Assembly (NCBI GenBank): GCA_018398815.1
Contig: CM031626.1
Coordinates: 30,867,197 to 30,931,196, forward strand
Direction: 5' to 3'
Length of the DNA: 64,000 nt
Origin: Conus ventricosus
Lineage: Eukaryota; Mollusca; Gastropoda; Neogastropoda; Conidae
Shown here: piece after piece, positions 36,023 through 45,985 of the stretch
Numbering within the stretch: the first letter of the stretch is position 1
Layout of the letters: every line of letters starts with the position of its first letter
Made by a program: the position numbers and the translations under genes
The notes under the pieces: generated by a model
What the model saw: the letters and a program-made list of their open reading frames with translations, nothing else
Databases searched by the model: none
What the model was told of the DNA's origin: nothing

Positions 36023-36099
36023 GCTTTTTTTAAATAAAAAATAATTTAGTATGTATATTTTCTAATCTGTTATCTTGAATATTTAGCTGCGCATCATAT

Positions 36100-37301
36100 A
36101 TTAAAAACAAATACCGTTAAGTGGTTTATCGACCTCTTTTTCTTTATCAATTTGAATGTTATTATGTCTCTGACCGATTCTCCCGCTTCCATGTAACTGA
36201 TTATCCTCGTTGACCTTAGGTCAATCCATAAACCGTATTTCGTTGTTAAATAATGATCAAGTCTAACGCTGTGAAGATGTAGATCTTTAGACACAAGGTC
36301 AACAGTTGGATTTCTACACTCCCGCCTCCAAACTTTTTCTTATTTCATCAAAATGCTGATAAGGTTTAAGCCCGCTAGCGTAGATTTGGTTAGGACTACC
36401 CTCAATTGTACATTGCACTTTTGTTATTTTAGGATTAACAAAATTTCAGTTTGTCTTTCGAATGGTCCTTCATCTTCACCCAGCAATAAAATACCTTTAA
36501 GCGATCTTGCCGCAGCACTAAAACTAAATTCCATATAGTGTCTGCCCTGCTTCTGGGAGATGTTGTATGATGAATCACTCTTTCGTAATATATTGCTAAT
36601 TTTGACTGATATTGTTGCTCAATCAGCCTTGCTAAATTAGGGTTGCTAACAACGTCAAACTCTAACGAGATGTCAGAAATGCTGTACTTTGCTTCGGTGT
36701 CTGATGATTTGATAACCCGTTTGTATTCATTAAAAGTTAGTTCATATGACAATCTGTCTTTAATGCTCCTTGATAGTACGGCGCATGCGCACTTAACAAC
36801 TCAAAATCTAAGGGAATAGAAAAGCGATTTCCATACGCAAAATTTACAGCTACATACTTTTTGCCGTCTTTAACATCTGCGGCGCCTATTCTATGTTTAG
36901 TGCTTCTTCATTTTCGATTCCTTGAAACGCAAAGTTAGCCCTTTCATTCCCAGTTAGCCATAGATCAGAATAGGTTAAAATATGTCTGCATTGTGTAAAG
37001 AAAATATTTCTTGCCCCTCAAGTTTTATAGAAATTTTCTTAACGATTGCCCGCCCAGATTCTGTACAAATGTCCTGTTTGGGTCTGTTGTTGAGCGAGTT
37101 CTATTTTGAAAGTAAGACGCGCAGAGCCTGGCACAATCACTTCATCCGCTCCTAGGTCTGGAAATTTGACAGTAAGAATTTGATCCGCATCAATAGTAGA
37201 TGGATTATTTGGAACAGTAATATTCCGCTTATTTCCCTTCACGCCAAAGGGTTCTTTTAGTCTTCTATGGGGTCAAGAATCAAGCCATATGTTTGTGACA
37301 T
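36100..37301 (-). pseudogene. Candidate capsid protein of the virus-like element, frame-broken
   Basis: Starts ATG 37301 (MSQTYGLILDP), shifts after about 14 codons, then reads KGNKRNITVPNN, ADQILTVKFPDL and ARLTFKIEL (37242-37090). A second open piece (36752-36435) has YELTFNEYKRVI, SLEFDVV and IYYERVIHH. A third (36294-36100) has LDHYLTTKYGLWIDLRST. Beta-rich segments spread over about 390 codons, and the position opposite a divergent gene, suit a jelly-roll capsid protein, but I assign this by context and general character only. At least three one-base breaks interrupt it. A structure prediction on an error-corrected sequence would decide. Confidence 0.5.
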
Positions 37302-37341
37302 TTTTTATAAAAAAAAATAAAAAGTTTATTATTAAAGAAAC
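37302..37341. promoter_or_regulatory. Short AT-only divergent promoter region
   Basis: Forty bases, almost all A/T, between the start codons of the minus-strand capsid candidate (37301) and the plus-strand coiled-coil gene (37342). It contains TATAAA-like sequence on the plus strand near 37305. Both promoters must lie here or inside the neighbouring genes. Confidence 0.5.
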
Positions 37342-38543
37342 ATGGCAGGCATTGAAGGTAAAGAAGATTATGATGTTTTTGATCCTGGAGACGACATGAG
37401 TGAAATGACTCCTTTGATACAGCATCGCTCAACGCCTCATTGCGGCGTGAATTAACAGAAAGTACGGTCGGAGCATTTTACAAAAGTTTAGGCTTAGAAC
37501 CCCCCGAATTTATAGACCCTAATGATTTTGAAGTAAAAGATGATGGCCATTTGTTTGTAAGAAGCGACCAAGGACAACGCGTTCAGCTTACAACTAAACG
37601 AGACCATTAAAGTTTTATGCCATAGGTACAATTAGACAAAGACTCCCTGCGAGCGTACAAAATCGCCTTGGCATTGCTAAACCAAAATTAGATAGGGATG
37701 CAGTTGCTAAACTTCAAAACACACTGCAAGAACTTCCAACAGCTAACCAAATACAAAACATGGAACTTAAAAGATTTAATTAAAACAACGGGTGAATTAT
37801 AGAAGCAGAAACCAGTTTTTCAGAAGAAACAGCATTAAAAACAATTAAGATTCCCCATTGCCAAATGCGGAAATAGCGGCCCTTGATCATGCTTTGAGAA
37901 CATCAGAGGCGAATTAACAAACAATTTAGCAAAACTAGGTGAACTAGATGAGCATATAAAAAGAGAAAAAGAAAAACTCGTTGAGGCTGATGACGCCAAC
38001 TTAGGGCATGATATTAAAAAGAATAACCCAAAGACTAAAAATCTTGAAAAAGGGAGATCAGCAAGACTAGAAGTGTTTTACTAACCGAGAACAATTACGA
38101 AACCCCAATGAGCAGAATAAGAGAAACTATCCAAAGAATTTTATATGAAGACCCCAACGCTAGCAGAACGATCCGAACACTGTTTAGAGAGCAAGGAGTC
38201 ACATTAGCGAGCGTTAAAACACCCTTTAGGATTTTGCAATAAGTACACTGGGAGGGCTATTACAGGCGGCGGTGGTGCTGGGTCAGTGCCTCCACCGCCA
38301 TCGCCCCCAAACCTGATAAATCATGGGTAAAAAAACGCTTGATCATCTTGCGGTTTTATAAAAAAATTACCGGTAAAGCCGTGGATGCTTTACCAGGTAT
38401 ATTTAGGGGGGTGTCGTTAGCTGGCTTTTGTCTACTGCAGGCAAAGTTTGTTGGCTTTAAAGGGTGAGCACTTATGGACATTAGTTCTCTTAATAGTTGG
38501 GTTAATTTATTATAAGATAAAGACCAAGTTATCCCAGCCAGTT
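37342..38543 (+). pseudogene. Coiled-coil protein with hydrophobic C-terminus, frame-broken
   Basis: Starts ATG 37342 with an acidic N-terminus (EGKEDYDVFDPGDD). It continues through shifted frames as YKSLGLEPPEFIDPNDFEV, then RQRLPASVQNRLG and then KLQNTLQELPTANQIQN. A long Lys/Glu-rich region (37900-38110) is predicted coiled coil, a Gly-rich segment follows near 38265, then hydrophobic stretches near 38400-38510. About six one-base breaks disrupt it. The gene order and residue pattern look conserved, but I know no function. A membrane-anchored or scaffold-like virion component is possible. Confidence 0.5.
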
Positions 38544-38559
38544 AATCCAAGAACAAGTG

Positions 38560-39696
38560 CTGTCTTTCATATTCATGGTCGTTATTTTTTTCGTAGTCTT
38601 CAACGCCTTCGGCTTTGGGCCTCGGGGGTTGGATGACTTATTCTTTGGGGGTTTGTTTCTGCTTGCAATATTACTGGCTCAGAAATTTATTTCGTTTTTT
38701 CCGACCTTCTGTTCATTGCCTGCCACAAGGATTTCATTATTTTAGTTTATTATTGTGCCTATTCTGGAGTCTGGTCAGAAGGCACATGTATAAACCAGTG
38801 CCAACACAAAATCTCTTTTTGATCTTGCGTATTGTAAAACCCTTTTGGTAATCTTTTTAATACTTGAAGGGAAATCAACTGTAGAATTAATGGCGTCCTC
38901 TAAATTTGCTAAGTATTGTTTTTGTGCGTCAAAGCCAGTAGAAGGATCAGTTATGCTTGATCCGTTTGTGCTTGGGGAACCTAGCAAAAACACCAAACGT
39001 AAGTACGAACAGAGTCGTTTATTCGTTCTATTCCTGCTTGGTTAGGCCCTTAGAAGTGTCTTTAAAAAAATGTTGTCCATTGCTGATTTATGCTCTTGCT
39101 CTATGGACCGAGGTGAACAGTTGTGCCTGAAGAGAAAGATGTGTAAGGAGGATTCCAGTCATAGTTATACTTTTTGTGCACCCCCAAAAATAAGGGGTGC
39201 CTAAGCCATGATTAAGATCCAACTTTTGTCAAAGTCTTCCTTAACATTAATATTGAATTCGTTACAGATCCTTTCAAAACCCTTTCATGTCTATTCTGTT
39301 GCTGAATGGATTAAACGGTTTGTCATTAGGTAAGGGTGCTTGCAGTTCATTTAAAAATACGTCTGAAGGTATAATAAAAATGAAATCTGTACCTGACCTC
39401 CCAAAGGATCAGGATGATTTAAGTGATCAGCATACGATACTCCACACCCAGTTGTGCACCAAACACAGCAAATTTTAAAACTGGTTTGATAAAACTGCAT
39501 CGGATGACTAACCACATTTTTTGCGATGTAGTCTTTTTTAATAGGGGGTTAAGATATTGTCCAATGGAGTACTAACCTTTCCCTTGAAAGGCGTCAGTCG
39601 GGGTCACAGAAATGTAAAGAGTATCAGTTGTTATATTTTTAAGATTGTAGTGCGGCCCAACAGAATATTTTGCACCAGTAATTTGAATGCACTCAT
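38560..39696 (-). pseudogene. Unrecognised minus-strand gene, heavily frame-broken
   Basis: Opens at ATG 39696 (MSAFK). Readable pieces include HYNLKNITTDTLYISV, then AVFGAQLGVEYRM near 39425, then TDPSTGFDAQKQYLANLED (38940-38885) and a charged C-terminus near 38570. It runs convergent to the coiled-coil gene and divergent from the gene at 39717. The pieces share strand and order, so one protein of about 370 residues is plausible. I recognise no family. Confidence 0.35.
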
Positions 39697-39716
39697 TTTA
39701 TTTCTTTTAAAAAAAA

Positions 39717-40401
39717 ATGTTTGTAACAATAACAACCCAAGACCCCCTTCGTTTTTAGAACATGCTGTTAAGAACGATTGCGGAACCAAAATGGTCGCAC
39801 TTCATGAAATTTTTTTACAAAGTTGTATGGTTTAATATAACTGAATCCCTGAATAATAATACGAAATTTTAAAAGTTGACAAATCAGGGCCAACGTTAGC
39901 CAGTTAAAAATACCTGATGGTTATTACGGGTTTTGCTCCCCTAAAAGAAGCAATGAGTAACTTCGACATTCCCCTCAAACTTAACAAAGCAAATCTAAAA
40001 ACAATGTAACATTCAAGCCTGAAGAAGAAGCAGGTTTTCTATTTGATGAAGAGCTAGCTAAAATTTTAGGCTTTGCGGCTGGCAAACATAGATTTAGAGT
40101 TTCAACCACGCAAAACTACTTATGAGGGGGAAAATCCGCTCGATCTTGCATTACATTCATTACTCTATTTTTCATTTAGATGAGCTAAGCACTGATGAAA
40201 ACTTATATGATGAAGGCCCTCACTGTTTTAAGAGCTCTTCCATCAGGGAAAGCTGCATATTGCGATTATGAAATTATACAATTCCCTAATTTACAGTTTA
40301 AAAGATTAGTTTGCGGAAGGGTCGGATCATTTAATATAAAAATTGCAGACAAAACAGGTAAAATCGTGAAATGTGATAACCTGCACATTGTTTTGAAATA
40401 A
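39717..40401 (+). pseudogene. Small virion-type protein candidate, frame-broken
   Basis: Starts ATG 39717 (MFVTITTQDPL), 20 bases of AT-rich DNA away from the divergent neighbour. Later pieces are EEAGFLFDEELAKILGF (about 40027-40075), then at the end FPNLQFKRLVCGRVGSF and IKIADKTGKIVKCDNL (up to the TAA at 40401). The last part looks like a beta-rich domain such as those in minor capsid proteins. The assignment rests on general pattern only. Several one-base breaks. Confidence 0.4.
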
Positions 40402-40422
40402 AATAATAAGCTGTACAAAAAA

Positions 40423-40718
40423 ATGTCGCGTGGGCCAGAAAACCAGGAGTTACATTAGCGCCTGTGAGGTGTATAACTTTAGAATTAAAAGACCTTGCAG
40501 CCTTGCGGACTTTGAACAGAATGGTGAGATAGGGCTTTGTATGGTTTTGAGTACACTAAAGATGTGATTATAAACGTAAAGAGGTTGCGACAGCAAAAGT
40601 TTCCTAAACTAGAACAACTGCGCAATCTAGAAGCAAATAATGCTGGCCAGTATAATATAAAATAGTTCGAAAACCTGACCTCAAATGGCACTTAGAACCA
40701 TATTTAGAATGGGAATAA
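40423..40718 (+). pseudogene. Small basic protein of the virus-like element
   Basis: About 95 codons from ATG 40423 (MSRGP) to TAA 40716-40718, with two or three shifts. Readable segments are ITLELKDLAALRTLN, INVKRLRQQKFPKLEQLRN and KPDLKWHLEPYLEWE. Basic and helical; function unknown. Its stop overlaps the start of the next gene by ten bases, which suggests a compact viral layout. Confidence 0.4.
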
Positions 40719-41268
40719 AATTTGAATTCATAAGCCCATTTACATTTTTTAGCCGACAAAAAAGTTTCAGAAAAGCATTCAACTCTGGCCCTTTACATGT
40801 AAGTCTTATGCCGGACGACAATAGTCGAAAGAAATTGAAATAACGCCGTATGGAAAAAACAGTACATCCTCCACAGAAAAGAAACGGTTTTAAAGAAAGC
40901 TTCTACAAATTACAGTTCTTTCCAAGCAGAAAATTAGGAGATGCGTTCACAATGATATTTGAAATTTCTGTCTTTAAAGATGTAGAGAGGGATGGGGTTG
41001 TGGGCGTTAGTGACGTCCTTATAAAAGGAATTAATTTAGCTGGCAAAACTTAGACGTTAAACGTCTTAACGTTACCATCGTCGTTCTTCACAATGGTGAG
41101 GATATTAAGATCATAACAACAAGCAACAAAATCAATGTTGACTTAAATAGAAACAATCTTACAGAACTGAATTGGATTAATCTTACACATTTAGGCCTCA
41201 TAGGGTTTTATTATACTGAACAAGTTTTGACAGAGAGTATGATAAAAATAATAACTGGATTAGATTAA
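40709..41268 (+). pseudogene. Unknown protein of the virus-like element, frame-broken
   Basis: Starts ATG 40709 (MGIKFEFISPFTFFS), overlapping the previous stop. Readable blocks are FNSGPLHVSLMPDDNS, then MIFEISVFKDVERDGVVG (40950-41005), then after a shift near 41050 VTIVVLHNGEDIKIITTS and WINLTHLGLIGFYYTE. It ends TAA 41268, 17 bases before the ATPase, so co-expression with it is likely. Beta-rich; no family recognised. Confidence 0.4.
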
Positions 41269-41285
41269 ATTCTGTTAAAAAAACT

Positions 41286-41885
41286 ATGGAGCAGTTAAAC
41301 TTTATGACAAAAACTCCTCATTGCTCATTGATTTGTGGGCAGACTGGTTGTGGGAAAACAATATTTGTCCTAGACCTATTACAAACAGTTTATCGCTATA
41401 ATTTTAATCACATTGTAATTTTCTGTCCAACGCTTAAATGGAACAAAGCATATTATGATAGAAGGTTTATATGGACAGATGATAAACATATATTTAGTTG
41501 ATCCTAGCAATAAACTGAGTGAGTGTCTAGAACACTTTAATAAATTGTTTGAAGGAACGCAGACGCTATTTATTATAGATGACTGTTCAGCAGAAAAAGA
41601 CATAAATTAAAAGAGAAACACTTTGTCAAAACTGGCTTTCAGTGGAAGACATGCTGGATAAGTGTGTGGATTTTATTCAGAAATATAATTCGGTTTTAAA
41701 AAGACTTTAGAGAACAGTTAAAGACTGTAGTTTTATTTCACAATGAAAGACAGAGACTCATTTGATGAATGTTGCGCGAAAATGATGTTATTGAAAATGA
41801 TCAGGAAAAACATAGGATTAAGCAAAAACTAAAATCTAAAAAGTTTAGTAAATTAGTATTGAAAACAGATAACCCTACACAGTAA
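41286..41885 (+). pseudogene. Packaging-type ATPase (FtsK/HerA-A32-like), frame-broken
   Basis: About 200 codons from ATG 41286 (MEQLNFMTKTPHCS). Walker A is GQTGCGKT at 41337-41360, Walker B is TLFIIDDCS near 41567-41593, and HIVIFCPTLKWNKAYY lies between them. After two shifts the C-terminal part continues to the TAA at 41883 with KLVLKTDNPTQ. Size and motif spacing match the compact genome-packaging ATPases of polintons and relatives, which pump DNA into capsids. Breaks near 41500, 41610 and 41700 prevent translation as read. The stop lies 14 bases before the terminal inverted repeat, so this is the last gene of the element. Confidence 0.75.
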
Positions 41886-41899
41886 TGTATGTTTGTAGG

Positions 41900-42018
41900 T
41901 AGAGAACAGGAAAACACCGATTCTGGAGTCGCCCGGTTGAGACCGGGTGAGCCCGGGCAAGCCCGGGTGAGACCGGGTGAGACCGAGTGAGCCAGAATCG
42001 GTGTTTTCCTGTTCTCTA
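41900..42018. repeat. Perfect 27 bp inverted repeat around a 10 bp minisatellite
   Basis: Arms 41900-41926 and 41992-42018 are exact reverse complements. The 65-base interior is a tandem array of about six imperfect units of the form gagaccgggt or gagcccgggt. The GC-rich interior stands out from the AT-rich genes on its left. It marks the exact right boundary of the virus-like element and could form a long hairpin. Confidence 0.9.
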
Positions 42019-42245
42019 GAGGAAATTGCGCTTCATTCCAAGGTCCTCACGGTTACACGTCTTTTGGCAACAGACAAAGACCTTTCCGCCGTCAGGGCTA
42101 TGTCGGTTCTGGCGATTTCCGTCAGTAGCAATACTCACCCCCGGGAAAGACCTTTTCCTTTCCGAGGGCATGGTGAACAACAACCGCGCAGACCCTTTGG
42201 TCCAGTTCGTGGATAGGTCGAGGTTCACAGACTAATGGTAACCAG

Positions 42246-42890
42246 TTGTCCGCCAACCAAACCGTGCGTTGCCATTTTTGTGAGTGCAAATTCCATTTAA
42301 AACGGGACTGTCCTTTCAAAGGAAGTGGAGCAAAGACTGGATTTGTTTCCACTACATGTGAAGAAGGTCTTGTTTTGGCGCCAGATCAGTCCATTGATGG
42401 TCTTCTTTTGGAGGATTGTGCCATTAATGGTTTACAAAGTTCTGTTTTGCGAGATACAGGTTCCACCACAGCTGGTGTAAGGAAATCTTTGCTCTACGGG
42501 ACCAATATCTTGACAGTATTCAGAGATGCAGATCGTTTGGTGGAAAAATTGAAACTTTTCCACATGCAAAAATTTCCGTCAATACACCATACTACTCTGG
42601 TTGCTTACCACCTGTGTTTATTGAGAATCCAGTTTGCGATTTTATTTTGGGAAATCTACCAGGTGTGTTGACAGTACATGGTGATGCTGGAGGATCTTTC
42701 GTTCTTTGTCTCATCAGTACAAGATCAAAAGTTGAAGAGCAGGGAAAACCAACAAAACCGCTCAAGGGTTTTAAAACTGAATGAACTAAAAGTTACACCA
42801 GACATTTTGAAGACTATGCAAAAGAAGCGACGAGACATTGACAACTATATTTTATACTGCAAAGCAGACTGTCTCTGACATGCCAACGGA
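42246..42890 (+). pseudogene. Gypsy gag nucleocapsid and protease part
   Basis: CHFCECKFHLKRDC is a CCHC knuckle (C-x2-C-x4-H-x4-C). RDTGSTTAGV at about 42450 is the retropepsin active site, with the flap and ILGN-like end recognisable after shifts near 42540-42660. A Lys-rich linker with LNELKVTPDILKTMQK (about 42778-42825) leads to the integrase. The knuckle binds element RNA and the protease matures the polyprotein. Frame shifts interrupt it. Confidence 0.7.
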
Positions 42891-44360
42891 CAAGCCGACG
42901 TACATACTGGACTCTGACATCCTCTACAGGCATGTACCTGGACAAGACAACAACAGATTGTGGTTCCCAAACCACTGAGGAAAACAGTATTGCATACGGC
43001 CCATGATGCATTGTTCGCAGGTCATTGCGGTATCAAGAGAACTTTAGAAAGACTTCTGGTTTAATATTTTTTGGCCAGGAGTCACAAAAGACGTTAACAG
43101 TATTGTCGCTCTTGTGACATTTGCCAAAAATAACATCAAAAAGGTCGCGTCCGATGTGTACCTTTGCACAAAATGCCCCTAATTTCGGTTCCCTTTCGAA
43201 GGATGCCATTGACCTTGTCGGCCCTTTACCACCATCTTCCTCAGGGAATCGGTATATCCTCACTTTTGTGGATACGGCGACAAGATTTCCCGAAGCAATT
43301 CCCCTGAAGAAAATTGATACCATATCTGTCGCTGAGGCACTACTCTCTATTCTTTCCGAGTAGGACTTCCCCAGGAAATTCTGTCGGATTGCGGGACACA
43401 GTTCATTTAAGAACTCATGAAGGAAATATACAGACTGTTGTCGATCTCTTCTGTTTCAACCACGCCATACCATCCCCAGTCCCAATAGAATGGTTGAAAG
43501 ATTTAACGAAACATTAAAATCCACGCTGAGAAAAGTCACAAGGCAGGAACCCCAAGAATGGGATCGTTTCATACCTGCATTGCTATTTGCATACAGGGAA
43601 CTGCCGAACGAGACTTTGGGGTTTTCGCCTTTTGAACTGCTTTTTGGACACTCACCACGGGCCCTTTGGATCTGTTAGTCACACATGGACGAACAAGACG
43701 GACATACCTGAAGACAAGAACGTTACCAATACGTCTATGACCTGCATAACCGAATAAAAGACGCATGTGAACTTGCCCAACAGTCAGCTGACAGGAAAAC
43801 GGACTTGTATAAGGACTTTGCTGACATTAAAGCAAGGCACGTTCATTCAGTGTAGGTGACAAGGTACTTGTCCTGCTGACAGGAAAGCAAAGGCACGTTC
43901 ATTCAGTGTAGGTGACAAGGTACTTGTCCTGCTGACAGGAAAGGAAAGGCACGTTCATTCAGTGTAGGTGACAAGGTACTTGTCCTGCTGACAGACGAGC
44001 ACAACAAACTTCGTGTCATGTGGAAAGGTCCTTTTGATGTCCATTGGAAAGCTTTCTGGAGTGAATTAATACAAGTGAAAATGGCAAATGCTGAAAAGGT
44101 ATTCCATGTAAACATGCTAAAAAAGTATGTTAAACGTACAAATGTTGCCATTAACGAGTCAATTAAATGGATATGTCCCGTGTCTGGAACAGATGTGACT
44201 ATTACAGAAATCACTGGTTCTGATTTTGTACCTGATGTCACATACAGAGACAGAGCAAAGACTGTGCAAACAACAAATGTGGGATTGTTAACATCTACTA
44301 GTATAGATGATACTGTACCTCTGTCCACTCTTTTCTGTCAAGGGAGAAACTTATCGTGAT
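42890..44360 (+). pseudogene. Gypsy integrase with GPY/chromo-like tail
   Basis: The zinc-binding HHCC domain is at about 42995-43128 (H-D-A-L-F-A-G-H, then CDIC). The core has ILTFVDTATRFPEA (first Asp, about 43258-43300), ILSDCGTQFI (second Asp, about 43380) and VERFNETLKSTL (Glu, about 43491-43525), so the DDE triad is preserved. GFSPFELLFGHSPR follows at about 43627. The tail contains VGDKVLVLL and WKGPFDVHW, the GPY-type module, ending in VFHVNMLKKYVKR (44100-44140). A shift near 43670 and a 56 bp triplication break the frame. Confidence 0.75.
43835..43995 (+). repeat. 56 bp unit in three tandem copies
   Basis: Units start at 43835, 43891 and 43947 and are almost identical. They span the codons for VHSVGDKVLVLLT of the integrase tail. 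The two extra units add 112 bases, which shifts the frame. Confidence 0.92.
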
Positions 44361-45840
44361 GTTGTTTGTGTAGGATGTTTTGGCCCTTTGGGGGGATTCA
44401 AAAGAACAATTGGAAGGTTTTTTAAAAGGATTTTCCGGGATTTTAGACTGTACCCCAGAGACAGGACAGCAACGAACCCAATACAATTCCTTGAGTACGG
44501 AAAACCCATTCCGATTAAAACCATCCCCCCTCCCCATTTGCGAAATAACGGGTTGCCCAAAAGAGATTTTCCCAATTTTAGGGCCGGGGGGGAAAAGGGT
44601 TTATTGAACCGTCCCGTCACCAACAGCCTCATTTTGTTTTGGGTGAACAAACCTAAGGCTCGGGGGGTTTTTTGCATCGTTTGCGGGAAGTTAAAAAAAA
44701 TTCCACTTGTGTTTTGCAGAACCTACCCCAATATTGAGGAACTTTTTTGTAAAATGTCAGAAGAGAAGGGTTGTTCAAAAAATTTTTAACTAAAGGGTTT
44801 TGGCAAATCCCGATGGCGAAGCAGCCCAAGGGGAAAAAAGCAGCTTTTTCAACCCTTTTTGGGAAACTGTATCAATGGACGAAAAGCCATTTTGGATTAA
44901 AAAAACCCCCCGCAGCTTTCTTTTCCCCAGAATGATCGCGCACTAACACCCATGAGGTGGAGCAAAAATTTTTTTTTTTTTTAATGACTTTTTTCCCTTG
45001 TTTGCAAATCAGGGGAAGATTTTCTATAACTTGAAAGCTTTTTTTGTAAACCCCGGGATTTTGGGCGACAGCAGACCATCCAAAAATTCGTGCTGGATTC
45101 CAGACTCTTGAGTTTTGGGGGTCATGTAAATTTCTTTTGGGAAATTGAAAACCCAGAGGAAAAGAAATTGGGAAAAAATTTTTGGCCTTGAAGAGACCCC
45201 ACTAAAAAGAAACAGATAAGATCAACCCCTTTAAATTTTGTCCATTACAGAAGATATGTCCCGGGTTTTTTTTGCTCTTTGACACCCCCTTTGAGTAAAT
45301 TTAACAAAAGGAACAAAAAAAAAAAATTTATCGTCTGGCCCGGAAAGATGCCAGAAAAGCTCGGGAATGGTTCAAAACACCCTAAAATTCTTTCCCAAGG
45401 GTGCTGCTTTTCCCCTCTTTTTCCCAAAAGGGATTTTGTTTTAAAACTGATCCCCTCTCCAAGGCATGGGGGCGTATTTTTTCCCAAGAAAAGAAGGGGT
45501 TTTGAAAAAAACCCTGGCAATATCCAAGAAAAAATTTTCTCAAAACACAAAATTTCCAAATATTCAACAATTGAGAGGGAGGTTTTTCCATTTTTTGGGG
45601 GTTGTGAGAAATTTGCCAGTTTCCCTTTTACTGGAAGACAGTTTGGGGTTCAAACCGACCACAGGCCATTGACGTTTCGCCCCAAGCCCCCAAATTTTGG
45701 CGGGGGCGGGTTTAAAAAGGGCTTTGTCTTTGAAGGATTTTCAAGTTTAAACATTGACCATTACCTGGAATTTCCAGATTGCCCATGGCAGTTTTTCCTT
45801 CCCGTACGTGAGGGGCAATACCCTTTCGTGCCGTAACTGC
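44360..45840 (+). pseudogene. Gypsy reverse transcriptase and RNase H, corrupted
   Basis: Weak but ordered motifs follow the integrase. IPIKTIPP and related palm-entry residues lie near 44510. A YRRYVPGF motif at about 45245-45270 is the conserved segment after the RT thumb. An EREVFPFFGGCEKF-like segment (about 45573-45612) matches the ER-FAVVW-VEKF block of Gypsy RNase H, and TDHRPLTF at about 45655-45678 matches its DHxPL motif. Their presence after the integrase fixes the domain order. The frame is not readable without better sequence. Confidence 0.65.
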
Positions 45841-45869
45841 AAAAAAAGGGAAAAAGACTTTTTTCACTT

Positions 45870-45985
45870 TTTTGTTTTCATTGTGGACAGACTTTATTTT
45901 TCTCTGTTTTTTTTCATTGGGGACAGACTTTATTTTTCCCGGCTGTTTTTTTTCATTGTGGACAAACTTTTTTAAACCGGCTGTT
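45870..45985 (+). repeat. Tandem repeat of about 34 bp, three units
   Basis: Units of the form ttttcattgtggacagac followed by a T-rich spacer occur three times just after the RNase H segment. It may be part of the element's 3' region. Sequence quality is low here. Confidence 0.6.

Larger units (their letters stand above)
34074..42018. mobile_element. Virus-like DNA element of polinton/adintovirus character, one end missing
   Basis: A block of close-packed genes of one style (AT-rich, intron-free, short spacers) clearly unlike its surroundings. Minus strand: family-B DNA polymerase, a membrane protein and a capsid-like candidate. Plus strand: a coiled-coil protein and small conserved proteins. 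One further unknown runs on the minus strand, and a packaging-type ATPase is the last gene. The right boundary is the perfect inverted repeat at 41900-42018; the left end is lost in the gap. PolB plus a FtsK/A32-like ATPase is the core set of polintons and adintoviruses. No integrase or protease was seen, perhaps because the end is missing. Most genes carry one-base frame breaks. Confidence 0.7.

Noticed and set aside
41927..41991. CRISPR-like array (short direct repeats next to a DNA element)
   Set aside because: The units are 10 bp, contiguous and without unique spacers; this is a minisatellite within an inverted repeat in a eukaryotic genome.
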